Shown here one piece after another: positions 26,005 to 33,978 of a DNA stretch of 64,000 nt; the first letter of the stretch is position 1, and the number at the start of each line of letters is the position of its first letter. A program made the translations under genes and the position numbers. Origin of the DNA: Cognatishimia activa (GTDB taxonomy: Bacteria > Pseudomonadota > Alphaproteobacteria > Rhodobacterales > Rhodobacteraceae); assembly GCF_017798205.1 (NCBI RefSeq), contig NZ_CP060010.1, positions 1,364,001 through 1,428,000 on the forward strand, written 5' to 3'. The notes beneath the pieces are model-generated. The model made no database searches and was not told where the DNA came from. It saw only the letters and a list, made by a program, of their open reading frames with translations.

Positions 26005-27783
26005 GTGCAGAACTTTCTGAACAATCTGATGGCGCTGGGTCAGCGTCGGCTCATGATCCTGGGCGGGGTCGCGGCTGTGATTATGGGTGTCATGCTGTTT
26101 GGCATCACCGCGATCACCGCGCCGAACTACCAGCCTCTGTATCGGAACCTTTCGACGGCGACGGCAAGTTCGATCGAGGCCACGCTAACAAGTTCCGGCT
26201 TTAACGCGATCATGAGTGAGGACGGCACGTCTGTGTCTGTCCCTGCGTCGGACATGGCGCGCGCGCGGATGGTTCTGGCCGAGACCGGTATTCCAATTGA
26301 AGGCGATCCGGGTTGGGAGCTCTTTGACGAATCCACCGGCCTTGCCATGAACTCTTTCATGCAACGCGTGAACCGTTTGCGCGCGATGGAAGGCGAACTG
26401 GCGCGGTCTATCCAAACGCTCGAAGGCGTGCAAAGTGCGCGCGTTCATCTGGTTTTGCCGGAGCGCGAAGCCTTTAGCCGCGAGCGTCCCAACCCGCGCG
26501 CGTCTGTGATTGTGCGCCCGGTGCCGGGTCGCGCCATCAGCCGCAAACAGGCGACAGCTGTGCGGAACCTTGTGGCGTCATCCGTCGCGGAGCTTGACCT
26601 CAACCGTGTCACCGTCCTGTCGGCAAGCGGCGAAGTCATTCTGGCCGAGACCGGATCTGCCGGCGGTCAGGTGACGCTGCAAACCACGAAGTCCACCATC
26701 GAAGAGCGACTGGCGCAAGAAGTCCAGAACATGCTGACCGCCCGCGTCGGCGCTGGCAACGCTCGTGTGCGGGTCAATGTGGAACTGACGAACTCGCGAG
26801 AAGTCGTCGTAGAGCAGAGCTTTAACCCCGAGCAGCAGGTTGTGCGATCCACCGAAAGCACCACCGAAGATAAATCAGGCACCGAAGGCAACGGCAACGT
26901 TGGCGTTGAAAACAACATCCTGCGGCGCTGCAGGGGTGATGGGGCAGGTGCCAGCAACACGCAATCCAAATCCGGTGAAGTTGTCCAATACGAAATCGGC
27001 AACACCCGCCGCGAAATCATCCGCGAAGCCGGAGAGGTCAAACGCATCTCGGTCGCGGTTCTGGTGAATGGTATCTACAACGTTGAAGACGGTGATGTGA
27101 TCTATGAAGACCGCGCGCCCGAAGAAATCGCACGCTTGCAGGAACTCGTGAAAACCGCCGTCGGCTTTAGTGCCGCACGCGGCGATGAGGTCTCGGTCGA
27201 CAGCCTGCGCTTCATGGATTATTCGATGGAGGTCGGCGATCCGGTCACCATGTCCATCATGGATCAGATCACCCGCAACTTCATGTCTGTCCTGCGAGCT
27301 CTGCTGGGTCTGATCATCGTCGCGATGATTATGATCCTCGGTGTTCGTCCCGCCCTGCGTACCTTGCTTGAAAAACCTGCAGAGCTGTCGAATGACGACG
27401 CCGTTGCCCTTACAGGCCCTGATGGTGAACCTCTTGAGGTGACCGCAACAGCTGAGGGCGATGTCCTTGCCGCAGATCCTACCGTACAACAGCCGCTCCC
27501 GTCCCCGACGGCCGAGCCAGAGCTTGCCGCGATACAGACGCAAGAGCAGCCGGAATATGAGCCTCGCGCTGTGCGCAATGGATCCGATCCCGAAGCCCCG
27601 GGCGCGACCTCGATCTTTGACATAAACGAAGACGACGGCCCGCATGAGTACATCGAAACCCTCGGGGTGCGCGGCAGCTTGATCAAAGCGCGTGTCGAAG
27701 CCATTCAGAACATGGCCGAGGAAAAGCCAGATGACGTCCTGCGCGTCCTGCGCAGCTGGCTGCATCAGGAGGCTGAGGCATGA
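26005..27783 (+). CDS. fliF: FliF, MS-ring protein
   Basis: A 592-residue membrane protein forming the MS ring on which the flagellum is built. Two membrane helices (about 16-38 and 426-448) bracket the periplasmic ring-building motifs; the C-terminus (about 540-592) binds FliG. GTG start with AGGAGG 4 nt upstream. One anomaly: residues 306-310 read LRRCR where the reading frame shifted by one gives PAALQ, which fits a normal FliF. The coding sequence looks as if one C was lost at 26919-26920 and one G gained at 26933-26936. The protein is otherwise intact. First gene of fliF-fliH-fliN-fliP. Confidence 0.94.
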   Translation: MQNFLNNLMALGQRRLMILGGVAAVIMGVMLFGITAITAPNYQPLYRNLSTATASSIEATLTSSGFNAIMSEDGTSVSVPASDMARARMVLAETGIPIEGDPGWELFDESTGLAMNSFMQRVNRLRAMEGELARSIQTLEGVQSARVHLVLPEREAFSRERPNPRASVIVRPVPGRAISRKQATAVRNLVASSVAELDLNRVTVLSASGEVILAETGSAGGQVTLQTTKSTIEERLAQEVQNMLTARVGAGNARVRVNVELTNSREVVVEQSFNPEQQVVRSTESTTEDKSGTEGNGNVGVENNILRRCRGDGAGASNTQSKSGEVVQYEIGNTRREIIREAGEVKRISVAVLVNGIYNVEDGDVIYEDRAPEEIARLQELVKTAVGFSAARGDEVSVDSLRFMDYSMEVGDPVTMSIMDQITRNFMSVLRALLGLIIVAMIMILGVRPALRTLLEKPAELSNDDAVALTGPDGEPLEVTATAEGDVLAADPTVQQPLPSPTAEPELAAIQTQEQPEYEPRAVRNGSDPEAPGATSIFDINEDDGPHEYIETLGVRGSLIKARVEAIQNMAEEKPDDVLRVLRSWLHQEAEA

Positions 27784-28451
27784 ACGCGCTCTTCCTCAGA
27801 GACTTTGATGCTGAGCAAGCCTCTGCCGCGCAAGTAGATGGCGCCGATGAGGTCACCGAAGAGGCCGCCGAGCCACTTTTCACCTTCACCGAAGCGGAGC
27901 TGGGCAAAATGCTGGCGGACGCGCGTGCCGAAGGCCATTTGAATGGCCTCAACGAAGGAGAGGCCGCCGGTCGTCAGTCTGAACGCCAGACCATCGAAGC
28001 CGAGGCGCTTGAGGCCCTGCAAGAACTCCAAAACCGCATCGCGGATTTCGCGACCGAAGACGCCCGTCGTCGGTCCGACATGCAGCAAGACATCATCGAT
28101 CTGTTTCTGGACGTCGCTGAACGCATAGCGCCTGACTTCCTCAACGCCTATTCGGCAGAGCTTGTGCAAGCCCGCATCACCGAAGCCGCGCATCTAGGCG
28201 TCGGGCAGTCCAAGCTGCAGATCAAACTGGCCCCAGAAACCCAAGCCGCCCTTGCCGAGCCGCTCAAAGTCATCGATCCAACCGGTGAGATGCTCGAGGT
28301 CGCAACCGACCCTGATTTCAAGAACGGCGAGGCGCGCGTGACCTGGGAAAACGGTTTCCTGAAATACAACCTCGATCGCGTGGTGTCCGAATTGCTGGAC
28401 GGGCTGCGCGAGGCCTCCTCGAAAATGAACCCTCAACCTCAGAAAGTCTAA
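27780..28451 (+). CDS. fliH: FliH-like export ATPase regulator
   Basis: A 223-residue protein with an acidic N-terminus, a long helical middle containing a Gly-spaced segment (ARAEGHLNGLNEGEAAGRQ, a GxxxG-type repeat typical of FliH) and a C-terminal globular part. FliH binds FliI and tethers it to the C ring. Its start overlaps the fliF stop (ATGA), and fliN follows after 3 bases. Sequence identity in this family is low, so the call rests on the Gly repeat, length and position. Confidence 0.8.
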   Translation: MNALFLRDFDAEQASAAQVDGADEVTEEAAEPLFTFTEAELGKMLADARAEGHLNGLNEGEAAGRQSERQTIEAEALEALQELQNRIADFATEDARRRSDMQQDIIDLFLDVAERIAPDFLNAYSAELVQARITEAAHLGVGQSKLQIKLAPETQAALAEPLKVIDPTGEMLEVATDPDFKNGEARVTWENGFLKYNLDRVVSELLDGLREASSKMNPQPQKV

Positions 28452-28454
28452 GCC

Positions 28455-28814
28455 ATGTCAGAAGACACGCCTGAAGCCGCTGAAACCGAAGCCCCAGCAG
28501 AGGGGTCCGTTACGCCAGAAGAGGCGCTTGAGGCGATTGCCGAAGGCGAAGAACTGGGCGGACGCAACATCGATGCGCTCTATAACGTCAAGCTCGACGT
28601 CCGCGTGGTCTTGGGCCGCTCGCGCATGTCGATTTCCGAGCTTCTGGAACTGACCAAAGGCTCGGTGATCGAGCTGGACCGCAAAGTCGGAGACCCGATT
28701 GATATCATGATCAACGACCGCATGGTCGCGCGCGGTGACTTGGTCAAAGTGAACGGCGAATTTATCGGTGTCGCCCTGCGAGAGATCGTCAAAGACTTTA
28801 TTTCCGGCACCTGA
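28455..28814 (+). CDS. fliN: FliN, flagellar motor switch protein
   Basis: A 119-residue protein with an acidic, Glu/Ala-rich N-terminus (about 1-40) and a C-terminal SpoA domain (about 45-118): LDVRVVLGRSRMSISELL, LTKGSVIELDRKVGDPIDI, NDRMVARGDLVKVNGEFIGV. It forms the lower C ring and docks FliH. It ends 4 bases before the probable fliP start. Confidence 0.94.
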   Translation: MSEDTPEAAETEAPAEGSVTPEEALEAIAEGEELGGRNIDALYNVKLDVRVVLGRSRMSISELLELTKGSVIELDRKVGDPIDIMINDRMVARGDLVKVNGEFIGVALREIVKDFISGT

Positions 28815-28818
28815 TCCG

Positions 28819-29634
28819 GTGCGCAGCCTGCAATCCCTCTTTGGGCTGATCATTGCCCTGACCGCTGGGATGTTCCTGGCGGATACGGCTGTGGCACAAG
28901 AGGACTTTGGTGGGCTGCTGCGCGAACTTTCCAGCACCATCAGTGGCGAAGAACCGGGCAGCGAGGGTACAACCACACTGGCAGGTCGCTTGATCCAGCT
29001 CTTCGCGCTTGTCACGGTTCTGTCGATTGCGCCGGGGTTGTTGGTTGTGATGACCAGCTTCACACGCTTCGTCATTGTCTTTTCCATGCTGCGCTCGGCG
29101 TTGGGTCTGCAGCAGACGCCGCCCAATATGGTGCTGAACGCGATGGCGCTGTTCATGACCTATTTCGTTATGCAACCCGTGTTCGACGATGCCTATCAAG
29201 ACGGCCTCCAGCCTCTGATCCGCAATGCCATCACTGAAGAACAGGCCGCAGTCGCGATCGCGGAACCTTTCCGCCAGTTCATGTTCGTGAACACGCGCGA
29301 AAAGGACATGGCGCTCTTTCGCGATATCGCAGGCGAACCAGAGCCCGAAGTTATCCCTGAGAATGCCCAAGACGTTGAATGGCGCGTTCTTATCCCAAGC
29401 TTCATGATCTCTGAGTTGCGTCGCGCCTTCACCATCGGTTTCCTGCTCTACCTGCCGTTTATCGCGATCGACCTCATCGTGGCCTCGGTTCTCATGTCTG
29501 CTGGTATGATGATGTTGCCGCCTGTCATCGTGTCATTGCCCTTTAAGGTCATCTTTTTCGTGTTGATTGACGGCTGGTACATGCTGGCTGGATCGTTAAT
29601 GCAATCCTACACCGTCGTCGCGGGCGGAGGGTAG
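28819..29634 (+). CDS. fliP: FliP, export gate membrane protein
   Basis: A 271-residue protein with a cleavable signal peptide (about 1-27, cleavage near AVA|QEDF) and four membrane helices. Hallmarks are VMTSFTRFVIVFSMLRSALG, QQTPPNMVLNAMALF and the final LPPVIVSLPFKVIFFVLIDGW. GTG at 28819 is preferred as start: upstream in-frame codons lie inside fliN and would add a non-hydrophobic leader. Last gene of the operon; fliG starts 113 bases on. Confidence 0.94.
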   Translation: MRSLQSLFGLIIALTAGMFLADTAVAQEDFGGLLRELSSTISGEEPGSEGTTTLAGRLIQLFALVTVLSIAPGLLVVMTSFTRFVIVFSMLRSALGLQQTPPNMVLNAMALFMTYFVMQPVFDDAYQDGLQPLIRNAITEEQAAVAIAEPFRQFMFVNTREKDMALFRDIAGEPEPEVIPENAQDVEWRVLIPSFMISELRRAFTIGFLLYLPFIAIDLIVASVLMSAGMMMLPPVIVSLPFKVIFFVLIDGWYMLAGSLMQSYTVVAGGG

Positions 29635-29651
29635 CGTGCAACACAAGATAT

Positions 29652-29704
29652 TGTGGATAACTTAAGGTTGCAGAGTAAGTATGGCATAGGTTATCCATGG
29701 ATAA
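29652..29704. promoter_or_regulatory. DnaA-box-like elements between fliP and fliG
   Basis: TGTGGATAA (29652-29660, the exact complement of the DnaA box TTATCCACA) and, 30 bases on, the perfect palindrome TTATCCATGGATAA (29691-29704), which contains two near-boxes. They lie in the presumed fliG promoter region. Confidence 0.3.
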
Positions 29705-29747
29705 GGTGAGTTTCACGAGGCCCTAAGGCCGTAAAATCAGAGCATCA

Positions 29748-30773
29748 ATGAACCAATTCGCCACCATTCGCCGCGCACAGCGCCTGACCGGTCCCGAAAA
29801 GACTGCGATCCTGTTTTTGTGCCTGGGCGAAGAACGCGGCAGCAAGCTCATGCAGGAACTCAAGAGCTCTGAGATCAGCAAAATCACGCGTGCCATTACC
29901 GCTATGGGCGAAGTGCAATCTGACATCGTCGAAGAAGTCATGCGCGAGTTTGGTCAGAAGTTCTCGAACTACGGCGGCATTGTCGGGTCTGTCGAAGCTG
30001 CACGTGGGCTCTTGAAGGGTTTCTTGCCGGAAGACCGCGTGGATTCCATTCTTGAGGAAATCGAAAGCGGCGTTGGCGACAATTTGTGGGAAGAACTCTC
30101 CAAGCTCGACGAGAAGATGTTCGCCGACTACCTGCGCAAGGAACACAACCAGACCGTTGCGGTTATTCTCGCGAAGGTGACCCCTGACGCGGTTGCGCGC
30201 GTTTTGCCCCTGATGGGAGAAGATCGCACGATCGATATCATCGAACGCATGGTCTCGATCGAAGTGCTACCGCCGGATTCTATGGCAGCCATCGAAGAAA
30301 GCCTGCGTCGCGAAGTTCTGGCCAAGGCCGGGAACAACGCTGAAGCCGAAGCCGAGAAGCAATTGGTGAAGGTGTTCAACAAACTCGACACCAAGATGTT
30401 CGAGGGCATCGCCAAGCAACTGGAAAAGAACATTCCAGAGAAGATCCGTTCCATCAAACAAAAGATGTTTGTCTTCGACGACCTCGGAAAAGTTCCAGCC
30501 AACGCGCTTGCGAAAGTCATGCGCGAGGTTTCGGGCAACACTCTTCCAATGGCACTTCGAGGGGCGGAGAAAGAAGTCCGAGATCACTTCCTCAACGCGC
30601 TTCCAGCGCGCTCACGCGATATGTTGCAGGATGAGATGAAGGCCATGGGCCCTGTAAAGTCTAAAGACGTCAAGAAAGCCCAGTCTGATCTGGTTGAAGC
30701 CGCGGTTCAACTGGCCGAAGCCGGGGACATCGAGCTGCCAGATGAAGATGAAGGCGAAGAGATGATGGAGTAG
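29748..30773 (+). CDS. fliG: FliG, flagellar motor switch protein
   Basis: A 341-residue C-ring protein that contacts the stator. N-terminal FliF-binding part with LTGPEKTAILFLCLGEERG; the middle domain has EHNQTVAVILAKV (EHPQ motif with Asn for Pro); the C-terminal torque helix carries charged residues near MALRGAEKEVRDHFLNALPARSRDML (split by convention at residues 265-290). Very acidic end. It converges on the DUF1217 gene with a 7-base gap. Confidence 0.95.
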   Translation: MNQFATIRRAQRLTGPEKTAILFLCLGEERGSKLMQELKSSEISKITRAITAMGEVQSDIVEEVMREFGQKFSNYGGIVGSVEAARGLLKGFLPEDRVDSILEEIESGVGDNLWEELSKLDEKMFADYLRKEHNQTVAVILAKVTPDAVARVLPLMGEDRTIDIIERMVSIEVLPPDSMAAIEESLRREVLAKAGNNAEAEAEKQLVKVFNKLDTKMFEGIAKQLEKNIPEKIRSIKQKMFVFDDLGKVPANALAKVMREVSGNTLPMALRGAEKEVRDHFLNALPARSRDMLQDEMKAMGPVKSKDVKKAQSDLVEAAVQLAEAGDIELPDEDEGEEMME

Positions 30774-30780
30774 GCCGCGC

Positions 30781-31608
30781 TTAGCGGAAAAGCGTCGCGC
30801 TGCCTGAGAAATTCACAGCATCAATGTCGAGCGTAAACGGTACGAACTGTCCTGACGAGTTGTTCAGGATCTGAATAGCCGCGCTCGTGGCCTGCGCCGG
30901 CGGGTTGTTTACATCCCGGATAATCATATAGCGCGAAATCAAGGCTTCGACCTCACGCGGGTCCTGCAGCTTTTCCAGGCTGAAACGCTTTTCAAGCATC
31001 TCGGCCTGTTTGTCGATGTCCAGACTCGACAGCTGCGACGGCATACCCAGCGCGGTCTGGAAGAACTCTGTCATCGTGCGGTCAGAGAGAATATTGTACC
31101 AAGAGCTGAAACCATCCACCTTATCGCGGAATTCCATCACTGTGCCGACGGTTTCATTCTGGTCGTTGTATTGGTTCTGGAATTGAACGTTGAAATAGCG
31201 ATCAACGATCTCATCCTGCCACTCTGTGCTGCCAAATCGAGACGGCGCAACCTGCCCCCCACCGGGCAAAGTAAAGCCAAGCGCATCGTGGATTTCGCCA
31301 AACCGTGCGTCCGAAAGCCGGTTCACCAAAGCGGTATCGTCACTTGGATCGCTTTCCAAAATCTTGCGCATCATGCCGCGACCGAAGATCTGGTCTTCAA
31401 GGTCAAAGGCATTCATGACGAAGCTGTAGACTTCAAAGTCCTTCACCAGGTCTTCGGGCGAGGTGATGGAGGCAATCCGTTCGCGAAAGACGCTGGCAGC
31501 ACGATTGTGCTGCGCCTCATTGCGAAGCGTGTTCATCTGCGTATCGCGGGTTCTGTCGATAAGGTTCAACGCAGCCTGGCTGGTCAATCCTGATACGCTG
31601 ATAACCAT
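30781..31608 (-). CDS. DUF1217 flagellar-locus protein
   Basis: A 275-residue, mostly helical protein without signal peptide. The start VISVSGLTSQAALNLIDRTR and the internal FEVYSFVMNAFDLEDQIFGRGM are characteristic of DUF1217 proteins, which occur in alphaproteobacterial flagellar clusters. The function is not established; Arg-rich helical repeats and the N-terminus suggest a rod/hook-type or export-related protein. Last gene of the minus-strand operon flaF-flbT-DUF1217, 11 bases after flbT. Confidence 0.75.
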   Translation of the reverse strand: MVISVSGLTSQAALNLIDRTRDTQMNTLRNEAQHNRAASVFRERIASITSPEDLVKDFEVYSFVMNAFDLEDQIFGRGMMRKILESDPSDDTALVNRLSDARFGEIHDALGFTLPGGGQVAPSRFGSTEWQDEIVDRYFNVQFQNQYNDQNETVGTVMEFRDKVDGFSSWYNILSDRTMTEFFQTALGMPSQLSSLDIDKQAEMLEKRFSLEKLQDPREVEALISRYMIIRDVNNPPAQATSAAIQILNNSSGQFVPFTLDIDAVNFSGSATLFR

Positions 31609-31619
31609 TCGGGTCTGTC

Positions 31620-32051
31620 CTATTCTGCCGCAGCGCTGACCTGCGCGTCGTCAGATTTGCCCTGTAGCATATCCAAAAGCCGCGCTTCGTACTGGATCAA
31701 TGGGCGCAGCGCGCGCATCGCCTTATAGAAGTCACGGCACGACACATGGTTCGCCGCTTCAAAAATATGTCCACCGATTTCTTCGTGGAACACAGGGACC
31801 AGCTTGGCCAGATCCTTGTGAATGACCGGGATCAGCTCGTCCCGAACTGCGGGCGTAAGCAAAGCGGTCTGAATAAAGAAGTACACGTTCTTAACCGGAG
31901 ACCCGGCCTCACCCTCGTCCAAAAGGTCTACGCCCCGCACGATGTCCGCATGATTTTCGATCGTCAGCATTTGTCTGCGGTCCGCATTGCGGATCACGCA
32001 GCCGTTGATAACAATCTTCTCATTCGGTTTTAGCGTAAGACGTAGGGCCAA
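31620..32051 (-). CDS. flbT: FlbT, post-transcriptional flagellin regulator
   Basis: A 143-residue protein beginning MALRLTLKPNEKIVINGCVI, with RNADRRQMLTIENHADIVRG and a helical C-terminal half, the FlbT signature. In Caulobacter FlbT binds the 5' leader of flagellin mRNA and lowers its stability or translation until the hook is complete; in Brucella and Sinorhizobium it acts positively. Its presence here, together with conserved hairpins in all three flagellin leaders, suggests those hairpins as target. Coupled to flaF (3-base gap). Confidence 0.93.
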   Translation of the reverse strand: MALRLTLKPNEKIVINGCVIRNADRRQMLTIENHADIVRGVDLLDEGEAGSPVKNVYFFIQTALLTPAVRDELIPVIHKDLAKLVPVFHEEIGGHIFEAANHVSCRDFYKAMRALRPLIQYEARLLDMLQGKSDDAQVSAAAE

Positions 32052-32054
32052 GGG

Positions 32055-32453
32055 TCACTCCATGACGTGCATCGGGTTGCCTTCGAGTCCGCGAATGATG
32101 CTGCGGTTCACGTCCAGCAACGGTTTCACCGTTTTCTGTCCTTTCAGGACTTCGTTGGTGTGATTCTCAACCCAAAGCGACAGTGAAATCAAGCCCGCAC
32201 GCAGGTCTGGTGCCAATGCGTTGCCGGGGTTGATCAGATCGCTGCGGATCGTTTGCCAAATGCGTTGATTGTAAGAGAGCGTATCGCGCAATCCCTCAGA
32301 GAGGATCTTGAGTTTGTCTACGGCCTTCTCTGCCCCGTCGAACTCTTGCGAGCGCAATTCCATTTCGGCGGTGACATTCGAGAACACACGCCGTTCGATC
32401 TGCCGCGGATTTTCAGTTTCGGTGATGGTCCGCTTGTATGCAGTTATGCTCAT
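32055..32453 (-). CDS. flaF: FlaF, flagellin regulator/secretion chaperone
   Basis: A 132-residue helical protein with the FlaF features SITAYKRTITETENPRQIERRVFS and LRAGLISLSLWVENHTNEVL. FlaF works with FlbT and in Caulobacter is needed for flagellin synthesis and secretion. First gene of the flaF-flbT-DUF1217 operon. A perfect CtrA-type box lies 64 bases upstream of its start. Confidence 0.92.
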   Translation of the reverse strand: MSITAYKRTITETENPRQIERRVFSNVTAEMELRSQEFDGAEKAVDKLKILSEGLRDTLSYNQRIWQTIRSDLINPGNALAPDLRAGLISLSLWVENHTNEVLKGQKTVKPLLDVNRSIIRGLEGNPMHVME

Positions 32454-32767
32454 AAAGGTTTATCCAGTTTTTTTGTTATGTGGTCTGCCTCACATGAATA
32501 GAGTACCTGAGGTTGTTTAAAGCCAGTTTAATCCTTCATGGCAATTTAAGGATTATCTGCCATTTATTTACCTTTGTTTCACTTTTGGCACCACAGTGTT
32601 GCTCAACTGGGGGCTATTTGCCCCAGTTTAGCCACGTTTCGCCACTTTTCCGTCAAACTGCGTCAATAAAACGGTTTTTCAGGGATATGGCGCTTTCTGC
32701 TCTTGGCGTCAGTGAAAGAATTCACGCACGACATTCCCTTTTAGGTTGAATGACGAGGATGTAGGCA
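32454..32767. other. 314-base spacer between divergent flaF and the receiver gene
   Basis: No gene seen. It is AT-rich near flaF and holds the CtrA-type box at 32517-32531. A GGGGCTATTTGCCCC hairpin lies around 32611-32625. The receiver gene's ribosome site (GAGGATGTAGGCA) is at the right end. Confidence 0.6.
32517..32531 (-). promoter_or_regulatory. CtrA-type box upstream of flaF
   Basis: Perfect TTAA-AGCCAGT-TTAA. It is 64 bases from the flaF start and 237 from the oppositely oriented receiver gene, so flaF-flbT control is the more likely role. Confidence 0.6.
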
Positions 32768-33841
32768 ATGCGTATACTTGCTGTTGATGACCAAGAAGAT
32801 ATCCGTGAGCTGCTAAAGACAGCTATCTCGACGGAAAGCAAACATTCGGTCCAGCTGGCAAGCTCTGGGGCAGAGGCCTTGGAGATGGTGCGTGACGCAG
32901 AGCAGCCGTTTGACTGCTTTATGCTTGATATTCAGATGCCGGGTATGGACGGGATCGAGCTCTGTTCAGAACTGCGCACCACCAAAGGGTATGAACGCAC
33001 ACCTGTGCTGATGCTGACCGCGATGTCCGAGAAGAAATTCGTCGACCGCGCGTTTCAGGCGGGTGCGACGGATTACATCACCAAACCCTTCGAATTTCTC
33101 GAGCTGTTCAGCCGCTTAAGCAATGCAGAACGCCTGATCGCTGAAGCCGTGCGCATCGAAGAAAGCGAAACAGAGCTGCTGTCGCTGCGCAAAGACCTCG
33201 CACGCAGCTTTGAGCACAGCTTATCCGAACCCGTCGAAATAAGCGGCGTTGAACGCGTGACCGGCTATGTCAGCTTTGAGAACTATCTCTTGCAGATGTC
33301 GCGCATGAAAATGCTGACCACCAGCGTCTTTGCGATCAAGCTGCTCAATGTTGAAAAGCTTTTTGACAGCATGTCCGGTGCTGGGTTCCGCCGCATGCTG
33401 GGCGAAGTCGCCACCCAACTCACCACCCTTTACGGAGAAGACGCCGATCTTGTGACCTATCGCGGCAACGGGATCTTTGTGTGCGCCACATCCGCCAAGA
33501 ACGCCTTCTCGCAGTTTGGTTTAGAGCGGAAGATGAACTGCAAACTGAAGGAAAGCGTAACGAGTCGCTTCTCGGATCTGGCGGTGCAAGTCAGCGCGGG
33601 GGAGCCAGTGTCACTGCTGTCGTTCACCCGCGCTGGCGCCTTGCGCTCTTTGCAAAACGCCGTGCATCGCGCGGAAAAGCGGGCCGAGACCTATTGTCAG
33701 ATCCTGCATATGTCGACTCGTGCTTTGAAGGCGCGCGGTGTCTCTGAGCCCGTTATGAACCAAAGCGAAGAACGCGCGGCCTATCAGGCGATCCTCAAGG
33801 AAACCATGCGCAAAGATCTGCGGCTCGTCGCAGGCAACTAA
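32768..33841 (+). CDS. Receiver protein with degenerate GGDEF domain
   Basis: A 357-residue protein. Residues 1-120 are a complete CheY-like receiver: acidic pair Asp7/Asp8, phospho-acceptor Asp54 (FMLDIQMPGMDG), Lys106 (ITKPF). A coiled linker (about 120-160) leads to a C-terminal domain (about 165-325) with the fold pattern of a diguanylate cyclase; the GGDEF position reads GNGIF (233-237, in VTYRGNGIFVC), so catalysis is not possible. PleD-like architecture without activity suggests a phosphorylation-driven scaffold or c-di-GMP-related effector, probably for motility given its place at the edge of the flagellar locus. That role is inferred. Confidence 0.75.
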   Translation: MRILAVDDQEDIRELLKTAISTESKHSVQLASSGAEALEMVRDAEQPFDCFMLDIQMPGMDGIELCSELRTTKGYERTPVLMLTAMSEKKFVDRAFQAGATDYITKPFEFLELFSRLSNAERLIAEAVRIEESETELLSLRKDLARSFEHSLSEPVEISGVERVTGYVSFENYLLQMSRMKMLTTSVFAIKLLNVEKLFDSMSGAGFRRMLGEVATQLTTLYGEDADLVTYRGNGIFVCATSAKNAFSQFGLERKMNCKLKESVTSRFSDLAVQVSAGEPVSLLSFTRAGALRSLQNAVHRAEKRAETYCQILHMSTRALKARGVSEPVMNQSEERAAYQAILKETMRKDLRLVAGN

Positions 33842-33852
33842 CAATTTCCCCT

Positions 33853-33908
33853 GTGCCAACCCCACGCTGGCACTAGAAAGGCGTCCGTTGTCCCCCGGGC
33901 GCCTTTCT
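33853..33908 (+). terminator. Terminator region after the receiver gene
   Basis: Two hairpins: GTGCCA (33853-33858) / TGGCAC (33868-33873), then AGAAAGGCGTCCG (33875-33887) / CGGGCGCCTTTCT (33896-33908, one G-U pair), followed by a weakly T-rich tail. Confidence 0.7.
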
Positions 33909-33924
33909 CTATTCTATCTCCACC

Positions 33925-33959
33925 AAAAAAAACGCGCCGCCTGTTAGGGCAGCGCGTTT
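33925..33959 (-). terminator. Terminator of the isocitrate dehydrogenase gene
   Basis: Stem AAACGCGC (33930-33937) / GCGCGTTT (33952-33959), with eight A on the plus strand at 33925-33932, giving a U tract for minus-strand transcription. Confidence 0.8.
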
Positions 33960-33978
33960 CGCTTTTTCTGCGGTCGAC

